Source: Sparassis latifolia
Lineage: Eukaryota > Basidiomycota > Agaricomycetes > Polyporales > Sparassidaceae
Direction: 5' to 3'
DNA: 64,000 nt
Assembly (NCBI GenBank): GCA_018466975.1
Contig: CM031561.1
Coordinates: forward strand, 620,001 to 684,000
This document shows positions 1 to 10,868 of this stretch, piece after piece (within the stretch, counting starts at the first letter, position 1; each line of letters starts with the position of its first letter). A model generated the notes under the pieces. That model made no database searches. It had not been told where the DNA came from and saw nothing but the letters and a program-made list of their open reading frames with translations. The translations under genes were made by a program, and so were the position numbers.

Positions 1-1764
1 CGTCCAGTTTGTCCGATCGCCGCTCGCTCACAGCGCGCAGCATCGCATCGAACATGGCAGCAGAATTGTTTGACCGCTGCAGGCGGACATTCACAGCGGA
101 TTCTGCCTTGAGAATCTGCTCTTCTGGTCCCATTAGAGCCTGCAGAAGGTGACGTTCTGCCTCCAGGTCCGAGGAAAGAGAGGATGAAGGCGACCTTTGT
201 GCGTCAACTTGGGCGAGCCGCGCCTGTATGACCTTCAGCTTGGCCTTCGCGACTGCAATTTTGCTCGCACAGCTTGCACCATCTATGATCGACGGCTGCG
301 TCTGTTCAGCCTTGAGTTGCATGTCACTCTTCGCCTTTTCGACTTCCAGGGCAGCCTCCTTCCTCTTTCGACGTTCCTTCTCCCCCTCTAAGTCACGTTT
401 CCCGGACAGCCTCGCCTTGAGCTCGGCTACCTCGGTGTTGAGACGGTTGATGGCCTCGACGTATTGTCCAACGTGACGATCAACGTTGACTACGTTACGC
501 GTTACGACCTTGGTTTTGATCCTTGTGGCGCGTTCAGCGTAGAGAAGGGTGTTCTGAGTATCGTCGAAATGAATTGATGTGGGGGCTATGCAGACGATCA
601 TGACGGTCTTGCAATTGCCGCCGAGGGAGAACTTCAGCAAGCGGGTGAGTTTACTGTTGCGATACGGAACATGGCGAACGCCGCCGCCGCTTTCGCACAA
701 AGCATTGATGCAATTACCCAAGGCAAGAAGGGACTTGTTGATGTTAGCACCCTCAACCATGCGTTGGCCCATGTTTGTCGTCGCAGCAGCGCGCTCGCTG
801 CCTGCAAGATCGATGATAGACAACGTCGCCATTGTACGCTGTTCCGTTAAAGAGGCTGTACGAGGGGCCTGTGTGACATGGACCTGCAGCACGGCATGTG
901 AACGCGAGGAGGTCTCGTTGGCATGTGTGGGTGACTGTGTTCTCCGCGAGTTACCCAGAAGGACGATCTGCTTGACCTCATCTGCACTAGTGGGTCGGAG
1001 CTCTGCCAGTCCGACTACCTTGACCGTCTTGTCCTCACGAATCTGGAGACCGCCCCGCGGTGTAGGGTTACCCGGCTCGGCTAGCAGATCTCGTATCTCT
1101 TCATTGTATATCTCGAGAAATGTGACCACGACCTCGACAATATAGTCTTCTTTGCGGTCCTCAATTTGGTGGAAGAGGTCAGCCATTGTGAGGTAGATGA
1201 TACCTGCGTCGGCATCTGTGCCGCTGATAGTATGAGTCTTGCCACACCCGGTGGCCTGGACCGTCAGAGATACTGTCAGCGAGGGTACAAGACGCGAAGG
1301 AGTTGGGTTTGCTCACACCGTAAGCAAATATAGTGGCGTTGAAACCGTCTAGTAGATTGCGTAGAAGGGGCTTGGCCGTGTCTCTATAGACATCCTCCTG
1401 CCGTGCCTGGTGGTCGAAGACCTTATCAAATATGAAGCGCCTATCCTTGTACCGCTTTGTTCCCGGAGGAAGAAAACCGCGCTCAACGAAAGCTTTAGAG
1501 GGATCCTTCTCATCGGGATCGAAGGTGAGAACACGGTCGTCTACTATTCGGATAACGTCGCGGACGGAGGTAGAAGAAGCGGTAGGTCTTCCAGGAGTAG
1601 AGAGCGCGCCGTCACCGCGAAGGCAGTTGTCGTATGTAGGTTGTGGAAGTCTGGCGGCCTCCCACGGGGTCGGGGGGCGAACGCGGACTGACATTTGTGA
1701 GGCATGGCTGAAGTGATATACAGAGGAACTAACCTGCGACGTTGATGGAGCCAGCAGCGACCAT
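1..1764 (-). CDS. Kinesin-8 motor protein (Kip3 type), N-terminal part, truncated by window edge
   Basis: Plus-end-directed microtubule motor and depolymerase of the kinesin-8 family, expected to act on spindle and cytoplasmic microtubule length. The start is at 1764: a 31-nt first exon (1764-1734) joins across a 46-bp intron (gttag...tgtcag) to the exon beginning at 1687, giving N-terminal INVAVRVRPPTPWE. An ATG at 1694 lies inside that intron's acceptor and is not the start. Visible motor motifs are DKVFDHQA, the P-loop GCGKTHTISG (about 1230-1255, the form typical of kinesin-8), SHAVLQVHVT (about 880) and NSKLTRLLKFSLGGN (about 610-660). From about 480 to the edge the protein is charged and helical, as expected for the neck and coiled coil. 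The C-terminus is missing. Other kinesin classes usually have a GQTGSGKT-type loop, so kinesin-8 is well supported. Confidence 0.9.
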
Positions 1765-1952
1765 TGTGGAATTCAAAGATGTCGCTCCTCGCGTTTGGCG
1801 ATGAGTCGCGTGCAATGAGGTCGTCAAGTGGAAGAGAGTCGTCGTCGTCCCAAGTTGAACTCTGAACCAAACCGCACGCGTTCAGCTCGCCTGACCCACG
1901 TGATCGCGCCTTGCTGCTCCGAGTCCATGCTTCGGAAGACTCTTGCCCTCCA
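1765..1952. promoter_or_regulatory. Divergent intergenic region between kinesin-8 and dihydroorotase
   Basis: The two start codons (1764 on -, 1953 on +) are only 188 bp apart, so promoters and 5' leaders of both genes must share this segment. No clear TATA box was seen. The shared-promoter role is inferred from geometry. Confidence 0.5.
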
Positions 1953-3171
1953 ATGTCGACCATCTCGCTTGCGTCCCCCGCCGATTTTCACGTCCATCTT
2001 CGTCAGGGAGACCTATCCAACCTAGTCACAAAACATGTCAGGCAAGGTGGATTCAAGCTCGCGTATGTCATGGTCCGTTTTATCCCGCCTTGCAATCGCT
2101 TCGTATTTTCTTAGTTCGTGAGGATCACAGCCAAACCTGAAACCGCCCATTACCACCACCGATCAGGCTCTTCTTTACAAAGCTCAGCTGCAGTCGATAG
2201 ATCCTGCAGTCGAGTACTTGATGACCTTGTATCTCTCGCCAGAGCTTACACCAGACGAGATACGGAAAGCTAAGCGTTCCGGTATAGTCGGTTTGTCCTT
2301 CGTTCCTTGAGTTATACTGTGATCCGAGGTTTCATACTCAGTCTAGGCGTGAAGTCGTATCCTCGTGGCGTAACGACCAACTCCGAGGGAGGCATTGAGT
2401 CTTATGAGGCGTACTACCCTGTTTTTGAAGCGATGGAGAAGGAGGGTATGGTCCTGAATCTGCATGGCGAAGTCCCTTCCGATGCTCTGACCGACGTCTG
2501 CGTTCTCAATGCTGAACCCGCCTTTCTTCCCCATCTCCGCAAGCTACATGCTCGATTTCCTCGTCTGCGCATTGTGCTTGAACATGCTACTACTCGCGCG
2601 GCAGTAGAATGCGTGAAAAGCTTAGGACACACAGTCGCGTGCACTATCACTGCCCATCACCTTGCGATGACGGTTGATGACTGGGCCGGTCAATCTTGGA
2701 ACTATTGTAAGCCAGTAGCCAAATATCCAGACGACAGACAAGCCTTGCGAGATGTCATCAAAGAAGGTGCATCTCAACATTGCAATGCTATTCAGAAGTG
2801 CATCCGATGTTTTCTTTTATCCAGGTCATCCTCGCTTCTTCCTTGGCTCTGACTCCGCTCCGCATGCTCCCAACACGAAGTCTACCGCTTCTCCTCTTCA
2901 TCCCTGCGCTGCCGGCGTGTACACTTCACCTATCCTGCTGCCTCTAGTAGCGCATCTCTTGGAGTCGTTCGGTGCGCTGAAACGTCTTGAAGAATTCGTC
3001 AGTGCGAACGGGCGCGCATTCTATGGCGTACCTGTTCCCGATGGTGATAGCCAGGTAATGTTGCAGAAGGTACAAGGCAATGTGATTGAGGAGAAATGGG
3101 TCCTTGGGAAGCAAAGTGTTGTTCCTTTTTGGGCGGGGAGACCTCTTGACTGGAAGATTGTGGCTGAATAG
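1953..3171 (+). CDS. URA4: Dihydroorotase (pyrimidine biosynthesis)
   Basis: Catalyses cyclisation of N-carbamoyl-L-aspartate to dihydroorotate, step three of de novo UMP synthesis, in the cytosol. The start MSTISLASPADFHVHLRQ carries the HxH metal-binding motif. Further zinc ligands are visible in NLHGE (about 2457) and LEHATT (about 2578), and the catalytic Asp in GSDSAPHAP (about 2848). The region after 2340 that includes KSYPRG contains the lysine expected to be carbamylated. The introns join cleanly: YVM at 2070 continues to PNLKPPITTTDQAL after an acceptor near 2138; two more introns lie at about 2290-2345 and 2767-2825. The coding length of about 350 residues fits the monofunctional PyrC/Ura4 type rather than the CAD fusion. 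The end is VAE plus TAG. Confidence 0.93.
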
Positions 3172-4018
3172 ATGCCGAGAAGTACAAACAGACTGTAACG
3201 TGTTAACCATCAACTTAGGATATTGCTTGCGAGGATAATCGTTCAAATCCAAGATCTAGGATCCACACCGGGTAAGCTTGAATGTCGATTTGGATCCATG
3301 TTCCAGGTATAGCGTGTCACGTCCGTAGAAGTGCGGAATACCTGGTGGGTAATTCCTTCTCTTTGCTTAGAATTCATCGATTCTTCCGTTTTGTGGACAT
3401 CACTCCTTAGTGTCGTGACCTCGGTCATCAACTGATCAAGTACGGGTGAGGGTAAAAGTGTGTTGTCCTCGTTCTCCGAAGTAACTTACAAGTTCTCGTG
3501 TCAGTCCCCTCAGGGACAGACGAGGAGCAGCCTGGTCGTATCACGATGTCGGCTTCGGCGCAGTTCCTTGACCCTCCGCGACTCCCCTTGCCGACGGAGC
3601 CAAATGGCAGATTGTTGTCCAAGCTCGACCGTTCAAAATATCCCTTCTCTTAGATTTGACATCTAGAGATGTCATCACTCCTTTTGTATATTATTCGTAA
3701 ACTGTGAACCAACCTAGACACCAGGATCTGGACTCGGAAGTGCAGCTGTAGTTGAACTTGGTTTGCGCGGACTGCCAGCGTACATGCTACAGGAATGTGT
3801 TCATATGGGTTACTCACCCACAATCGAGAACATGGCCGCTATGTACCGACGGCGCTGGGCGCGATTTACTGACGCACATGCTCAACGTCTGTATAATGAG
3901 AAGTAGTTCGTGGTTCACAAAGCAACACGATAGCTGAATTCACCGAAGAATAAAATACATCCCATTGAACTACTGCGACAAACGAGACCGGAAATGTGGT
4001 ATGTGCTCCGACAAAGTC
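3172..4018. other. Intergenic stretch, no supported gene
   Basis: Contains the 3' ends of two convergent genes. An open stretch from the ATG at 3546 (MSASAQFLDPPRLPLP) and a minus-strand frame at 3428-3622 are both short, have no recognised motif and could not be linked to further exons. A decayed gene is possible but not demonstrated. Confidence 0.3.
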
Positions 4019-5049
4019 TCATACGTATGGAGGCGGAGAGCCAGTGTCGGCATCATCCTGTAGTGTGCGCCCTGAAGCATCATCCCATGCCTGCGTGGTG
4101 GGAGGAGATGCTGGTGGGAGAGATGCTCGCCGACGAGCTGCCGCTTCGATGGCCTCTCGCGTTTCTCTTTCTCTTCGCGCCTGCAGGGCCCTGGATCTCC
4201 GATCATCCAAAAATGCCTGTTTAATCTGTAGAGAAGCATAACGATTATATCATGAGAACGAGTGGATTCGCGGCTGAGCAATGGGAGCAGAAATGAGACA
4301 TTACATTCGCCACAGCAGCTTCACTGGCTGCCTTCTCGGCCTCTCGCGCGTGTCTGGCGCGTTCCTCCTTCGGGAGCTCACGCTCCAATGCTTCCTCGAG
4401 CATTGCGGAGCCGATGCGAAGATCGGACATGTGTCGCGGGTTGAACATGTAGTACGGTTGGAAGTTCTCGACCTACGAGGGGAACTAATTTAGCACCATG
4501 CCTGTCACGGTTAGCCACGTACTGCGCAATAAGTACCTTAGGATGAAAACCAAGCTAGAGTATATCATATTCAGTATGACTCGTCTAGCATGATTGCTTT
4601 GAGTACTTACGGCTACAGCGTACTCCAGAGTGCCTTTGGGCTCCACCAGGAGGTGCTTGATTTTGGAATTTGTAGGCTTAAACTTGTAGTACTTCTCGTC
4701 ATTCGGGTGCTTGATAATATTATCTGCGAGCTGCTTGAGAGTCTGTAAACGCAGATGTCACACAAGCGTCCTCCAGAGAAGAGTGAAATAACACAACTTG
4801 CAACGCTTCTAGTGCGATCTCCCGCGCGTTCGGCCTCAGGATGCCTGGGTCGATGAGACGGCGGAACTCCTGTCTCTTCTCGTGGTTATGGTCAAAAGAC
4901 GTGTGCGGATGTTCCGCAGGAGGTGACTGAAGACGTTCTTGACGAATCCTGCGTTCGACCGCAGCCGCCACAGCTTCAGGATTTGGCGGCATTGCATCGG
5001 GAGTAGTGCCAGCGGGAACATCCAGGGGAGACAGGTCATCGAAGTACAT
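4019..5049 (-). CDS. PUB-domain protein
   Basis: Predicted adaptor for the AAA ATPase Cdc48/p97: PUB domains, found in peptide N-glycanase and UBX proteins, bind its C-terminal tail. The protein begins MYFDDLSPLDVPAG (start 5049). It has an N-terminal helical segment rich in Glu and Arg, then the PUB core read over two exons (about 4690-4830 and 4620-4690): ALEALQ, then LKQLADNIIKHPNDEKYYK and a hydrophobic end with GTLEYAVA. Next come YYMFNPRHMSDLRIG, a highly charged helix (EEALERELPKEERARHARE) and a tail rich in Arg and Ala that ends in SPPPYV. Four or five exons with 50-60-bp introns are needed. No transglutaminase or UBX domain was seen, so this is a stand-alone PUB protein. An upstream non-coding exon cannot be excluded. 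Confidence 0.75.
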
Positions 5050-5397
5050 CGCGGATACCTCGTGGTAAGTTTCAGATTCTGTAGAAGGCTTGCTCGATGC
5101 TGCTTAAGAGGGGAGCCAGTCGAGGTCTAGAATCAACACCAAGGACCTCCTAGAGCGTCCTAGTGGCCGCTCACGTTATTCAGTCACGCACGTCTCTGCA
5201 ATAACTACATGATTAGGAAGATTATAGTTATTGTACAGGTTCCAGTACATTCCGCTATAACGAAGGACAAGTCTGCCAGAGTGGATAACAACTGCAGGGG
5301 ATATACATATGATAGAACAAAGGAAGGGAAGGACCACAAAACGCACTAAAGGCTACAACTCGCGGTAAAACGAATGAATGATGGTCAATAAAGATGC
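5050..5397. other. Intergenic region between PUB-domain gene and lipase gene
   Basis: 348 bp holding the promoter of the minus-strand PUB gene and the 3' end of the minus-strand lipase gene. No further feature seen. Confidence 0.4.
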
Positions 5398-8300
5398 TCA
5401 ATGGTCATCGCTTTCTTCGTCGGAGAGTCCCTGGTCTGGTCGTATGTCCAGCAGCGATGAAACACGACTACGTCGCAGTGATATCACGGAAAGCTCGTCG
5501 TCGGATGAGCTGTCCCCGGAGTAGGACGGGTCCAACAATGAATCCTGGTGCGAGTCCGAAGTAGCCAACCTGCTATTTCGGCGCAACGATGCGAACGGTG
5601 AGAAGGTTGACGACAGGGAGCCTGTACGTAGTCTCTTGAAGAATCCGGCTGCGCTATTGGCACTGAGAGGAGGCTGAGGAGCAGGGTGAGGCGGGGTGTT
5701 CGACTCGGTACTTGTCGGGGGCGGAGGATCGGGAGTGGCACCGCCGAAGTCACCCTCCTCCAAGACATCTCTCTCGTCATGATGCGACGTGTTCGTCACC
5801 CACTGGCGGCGGCGCACAGAAGAGCGACGACAATCTTGAGATCTCGCAGGAGGATGGGTTCGGAGATAGTGTTCGTCTTTCAACGATCCGTTGAGGTATG
5901 CTGCTTCAGCATCGGAATCAATTGGTATAGGCCCCTCAGATGTTGTCAAAGTGATAGGCGGAGTAAATACGGGTGGGGTGAAGTTAGCGAAGAGTTTCGT
6001 ATCTGCGCTTGGTAGGGGATCACGCTCCTGCAGTTCTGCGGTCCTCAGGGTAGATCGCTCCTGGCCGTGGGCACGCGTAGCTCTGCGGACTGCCTGCCTG
6101 CCAAGTATGATCTGCTTCTCGAGCCGGTATCTGTTCTCGAAGATGTGCAGCTAGAGATAAACCGATGAGTGAGGTACAACGTCAGGATAATTGGCTAGCG
6201 TACCTTAGGCCAAGTAACGAGTTGACCAACTTGCAACATTCTGTCCAATTCCACAGGATCAGGATCACTGAGGATACGGAGCCAATCCTATGATCATCGT
6301 CATATGCCAGTACTAGCCAGAAGAGGTTTAAGAGGGTACCAACTTTGAATATTGTGCGAGGCCAAATTCTGTTATTCGACACTGAGTGCATGCTCACGAA
6401 GGGTTGTATAACAACGTACGTAACAGTTCCATCAAACCTCTGCAGGAACACACTGGACCAGTCCTGGCCCAGTAACTCAGGCAATAAATCAAGATCACGA
6501 ATCAACTACAATGTGACAGCCAACCTTCAGAAGAGAATGACGTCATGAAGCTAACGTATGTACCTTGAAGTTCTTGGTGAGCTCGAGTTTCAACCATTGT
6601 TCGGCCGCAGATAGCACGAAATTGCCCCTCCAGCCTGACATGAACTGATGAGAGATGTCAAGTTAAGACACACTCATGCACCGACCTTTCCCTTTGCGAT
6701 GCGCAACCGGCTTGCCGGCAGATCCTCGCGGGGCAAAGAAGAACAAGTGTACATGAGGGTTAACCTGCGACACCACCGGATGGGTGACTGCCAACGATAA
6801 TACCATCAGTGAGCACGTAAGAAGGTCATTAACGATGACGTACCATTGAAATACAGATTGAGCGATTGGACAGGAATGTCAACTCTACAAATGAGTAGAT
6901 GTGAGTAAGGCACAATTCCGAGTGAAGTTGTGTCCCAACCTCAAGGAGCCGTCCTTAAACTTGCTACCCCAACTCCAAGGTACGATGGTACCATCCTTGA
7001 GCTTCTCCATTAAGACAACAGGGTTCAATATGCCAGGGACCGCAGCAGACGCGAGCAACGCGCTCCAAATCACTGTATCCGGCGCCGTGATATAGTTCAG
7101 TAGCTTGGTGGGACTGAAGAAATAGATCAACACACGAAACAATAATCTGTGGAAAAAGGGAACTTACGAGTGACGTTCAGCAGGAATTACAGATATGTTC
7201 AATATGCGTCCTGTCCGCATATATGCCTCTTTGAATGTCGTCGAACCGCGAGTGAAGAAGCAAGCCTAGCAGCCGCAAATCAGAAGCACACAAAGTGACC
7301 GTCACGACATGCACACCTTTCTCGCCCAAAGAACGCTGTCGAATCGCGCTCCAGTGGTCCAGAAACGCTTGTACCACAGATGGAATGGTTCCTCGAAGGC
7401 GGTGATGCGGTTGGCAAGATCAGGCACGAGCAAGTGTTTAAGTTCAGTATCTGTACGCGTGCAAACTAATGCTGCCACCAGGCCGCCAGCGGAAGTACCT
7501 GAAATGACGCGAGGAAGCAGATCCGCATCCAAGAATGCTTTCACGACGCCGAAATGGTCTAAAATTTTCGTGAGCAAGTCAGCGTAAATAGAAAGACAAT
7601 GCTGAGGACTGACAATAGCCAAAAGATGCGCCACCAGACAGACAAAGCGCAGATGTTCCGAGGTTTGTGTTAGCGCTCTTGAAAAACCGTTTCTTCTCCT
7701 CAAGGGATAAGTCAGGTGTGTCGCGAACGTATTCGATAGCTTTCTCCTGCTCGGTAATATAGGCTGGGCAAAGCGTTCAGCAAGACACAATTGAACGGAG
7801 AGATGGATGCTTACACTCAATTAAATCCTTCGTGCCGTAGAATGTCTACAGTAGGAGGAAACTCAGTTTTATCATAGCAGTCAGTGAAGACGGGCGCTGA
7901 CTTCGCTGTATAATCTAGAAGAAATTCAGAAGAGCCGATCATTTTTCTCCAGTATCAACACCTACCTCGCCGACTCTACACCCGCAAAATTGGTACGAAT
8001 ACTCGTTTCCAAAACGCCAAGAACACCTCTCGCGTCCTTCTTCTCTCTCAGGTTTCTTAATGACCGACGAACCTATCGGATACGATATCATCAATGTGGA
8101 GGTTATCGCCAATAGGTCGAAAGTTTACGACTGAACCTCACCTTTCTTACCAGCTTCCAGTCATAATACGGGTCTTCGTCTGTGGTCTTCCATTCGTCAA
8201 AATGGAGATACTCATCAAGAACTAAAGCCGCATCCTTCCATTCCTAAGGACAAATATCAATGCAGGTTTCAGATGTACTGAGTTGCATAATCTACTTGGT

Positions 8301-8981
8301 AAGTCTTGGCACTGCGAAGCCGTTTGCGTAGGATGCCCTTGCGTCCACGCCCTGAGCACATGATAAACAGCTGTGGGGCTCCATATATAAATCTACTCAC
8401 ATGCTGATAACCACTCCTTCGCATTGACGAGCTGTCGGATGAGAATGTATAGGCTAAATTGCACGGCCATGATGAGAAAAATGATAGCCTAAGGAAATGC
8501 TATGAGTGCTACCACCACCAGTGCAGATGCAGTAGGCATCTCACCAACAGTGGCCACCGCAAAACAAGGAAGAGCCATTCCTGCCTCTTCTGCTGCGGTT
8601 TACCGGTCCTCTTCCGTCTGGGGTGACATGCAGTTAGTAGCGCATATATCGCATGAAAATGTTCTACGCGGACTTCTTTACTTTCAAATTCACGGGTGCG
8701 AAGTCTGACAGCGCGGAGACCTTGCGCACTCGCGGTCCAGTAGGTGTGAACACCGTGGGCGAGAGGCCGGGGCTTGTTGGCTCGGGATGATCAAGTGGAG
8801 TAATGTCCTCTGCTTGTAAAGCCTCTGCAAATGATTTGATGTGTCTGAACACGATTGAGTGACAGAATCGACCAACCGGAGTAGGAGTTACTCACGATTC
8901 ATTAACGTAGTCAGCGTCAAGCTCCCACGATGAGCTCCGTTCTCTTTGGGGTGGTATGCTGTGCGATTTGCTTCTAGACAT
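5398..8981 (-). CDS. Patatin-like triacylglycerol lipase (Tgl4/Tgl5/SDP1 type)
   Basis: Hydrolyses stored triacylglycerol on lipid droplets. The start is at 8981: MSRSKSHSIPPQRERSSSW is followed by an in-frame splice (near 8895) into SHIKSFAEALQAEDITPLD. The middle part (about 8660-7900) corresponds to the DUF3336 region that precedes the patatin domain in this family. The nucleophile elbow GTSAGGL is at about 7480-7500, followed by HLLVPDLANRITAF and YKRFWTTGARFD, which are characteristic of Tgl4/SDP1 lipases. The C-terminal exon (5949-5398) encodes a tail of about 180 residues, rich in Ser, Asp and Pro, that ends DQGLSDEESDDH and is likely a disordered phospho-regulated region. About ten short introns are needed; their exact borders were not all resolved. 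Confidence 0.85.
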
Positions 8982-9942
8982 TCAACGTCGAATTAAGATT
9001 ATAGTGTATTTTGACAAAATGATCGAAGGTGTGCCAACAGCGGTAAACGCTGTCTGCAACGATAGTCAAGATTCTGTCGGGCTTGGTCTGAGCTGTTCCG
9101 GAGCAAAGTGCCAAACGACAATTCCAGAGCGGCGCATCGACGTTACATGGTGGCGTGATGTCACGCTGCCACGTGATATCTGCCATCGGGCGCGTCGCGT
9201 TGCGTCGGCACCTCTCGATGGACTCCCTAAATTTGTCTGCCTTTAATGTTCGATGTCCGCCGGACTCATGATCACGCCGCCCAAGTCCTCTCGTGTAGCG
9301 CCGTCAGACGGTGCGATCATGCAGATTCGTGATGGTCTTGTTCTGATCAACTCACGAACCATTCCTCTAGAACCTTGGATACTAAGAGTCAGATGTTTGT
9401 GAGACTATATCCATGCCAGTGCACCACCGTGTGCCTGGAGTGATTCTGGCAATGGCATACATAGCTTCATCTCCACCTCGGAAGAAACACGGGCTCCACA
9501 AGCAGCTGATGAGGCACTTCCACTGATGAAGTGCGATAAGACGGTGCGCGCAGCAGCTGGGCCGGTCGATTATCGATCCATCCTCCTTTGTTCCAGTCTC
9601 GTCGTAGTGATTGTCACCCCGTGGGCTGAGCTGGGGTGCATGGATGTTGGCACTCTCCAGGTCTCCGAGGTTATCGAAACGCAATCCAAGACATGTTTCT
9701 CGCGCTCCTCATTCGTAAGAGTGAGCTTCGGTATAGATTGACGGGTATTCGTTCCGGGAATGCGGTGAAGGGACGCCGAGTTCTCTACACCGGAATGCTA
9801 TGCGCAGCTCACCGCACCATGGTCGGGTGGATCCGAATCAGAACGAGGTTGCGATGTCATCTCCAATCTCCCCGAATGATCGAGTTGTTGCACTAGGTCT
9901 ATTTATGGAACCTGACATAAGGTGTGCCCTCCAACGCCCAGC
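8982..9942. other. Long divergent intergenic region
   Basis: About 960 bp between the lipase start and the CipC promoter. Open frames of up to 100 codons occur on both strands (for example 8956-9246 and 9382-9684), but they have no recognisable motif and no consistent splice signals. Likely regulatory DNA for two divergent genes. Confidence 0.35.
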
Positions 9943-9948
9943 TATAAA
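9943..9948 (+). promoter_or_regulatory. TATA box of the CipC-like gene
   Basis: TATAAA lies 77 bp upstream of the ATG at 10020 and is followed by a C/T-rich leader (CCTCTTAACTTCATCC...). This is the spacing expected for a strongly expressed fungal gene with a short leader. Confidence 0.6.
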
Positions 9949-10019
9949 GAGCCCTATCCCGTTGCACTGTTCCCCTTCACATTCCTCCTCTTAACTTCAT
10001 CCTCGCATACACAGACAAC

Positions 10020-10639
10020 ATGGGCTGGTTCTCTGACGACTCTGATCAGGCTGGTGCTTACGACCAGGTCTGTCGCAGTCGTTTGTCCCGATCAATGTGG
10101 AAATGCTTACGGTTGTCGTCGTCACCACAGGTAGTGAACGCCCCTCACAAGGCTGAGCTATCTCACGAGCTGATCGCTGGTGCTGCCTCTTACGAGGTGA
10201 GGCCTTCCCCTATCCAAGGTCATTGTTACTCACTAACACCCTTCGTGAAGGCCGCGAAGGCCTACGAGAGGCACTGCGCCGCCAACGGCCAGCCCGCGTC
10301 TCACAGTGAGGCTAAAGAGCTTGTGTATGTTTCACCCGACAATTTACCCGCTCACTGCTCACCAACTCATTTATAGCGCTGGTTTTGCTGGTGCCTTCGT
10401 TGACCGCATGGCTGAGTCCAAGGGTGTACGCATTTGTCTCCTTTCAGCTTGAATACACTGAATGATCTGTGTTTTATCCCTGTTCAGCTCGACTTCATTG
10501 ACCGCGAGAAGGCCAAGCGTCAGGGTTAGTTTCGCCCTCCCCCGAATAGTGCGAATTTACTGAGCTGACATCTAATCTTTCTGCAGCTCAAGCGCAGTAC
10601 AGCGACAATCTCTCTCAGGACTACAGTGGCCAGTACTAA
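10020..10639 (+). CDS. CipC-like protein (DUF3759)
   Basis: Small protein of about 108 residues, related to the concanamycin-induced protein C of Aspergillus; molecular role unknown, family often strongly stress- or hypha-expressed. It starts MGWFSDDSDQAGAYDQV. Five introns of 50-70 bp give an uninterrupted frame: ...YDQ | VVNAPHKAELSHELIAGAASYE | AAKAYERHCAANGQPASHSEAKEL | AGFAGAFVDRMAESKG | LDFIDREKAKRQ | AQAQYSDNLSQ. The motifs HKAELSHELIAGAASYEAA and GLDFIDREKAK are hallmarks of the family. The stop is TAA at 10637-10639. High intron density together with a clear TATA box fits an abundant transcript. Confidence 0.92.
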
Positions 10640-10868
10640 GCGCGCTTATGGAGTGTGAGACAGAAGTGTAATTGCTTGTTTTTGATATATTGTGAAATGA
10701 ATTTGATTGCAATGCATGATCCATCCGCCCTGGGATCTGATAAGAATCAGCTCATCCATTTGTCGCGCTCCACATGTCAACCTTCCTCAGGCTGGGCGCC
10801 ATGCTTATGATACATAAAAAACCAGTGATAGTATAACTTACATCAACAATCCCGTCGTATGGCAAACG

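Noticed and set aside
1692..1694. ATG at 1694 as start of the kinesin
   Set aside because: It overlaps the intron acceptor TGTCAG; the upstream 31-nt exon gives the conserved INVAVRVRPP start.
3228..3262. tRNA-like GTTCAAATCC motif
   Set aside because: It resembles a T-arm, but no A box, acceptor pairing or anticodon arm fits around it.
9382..9684. 100-codon minus-strand frame between the lipase and CipC genes
   Set aside because: No motif, no plausible splice partner and atypical composition; probably chance.
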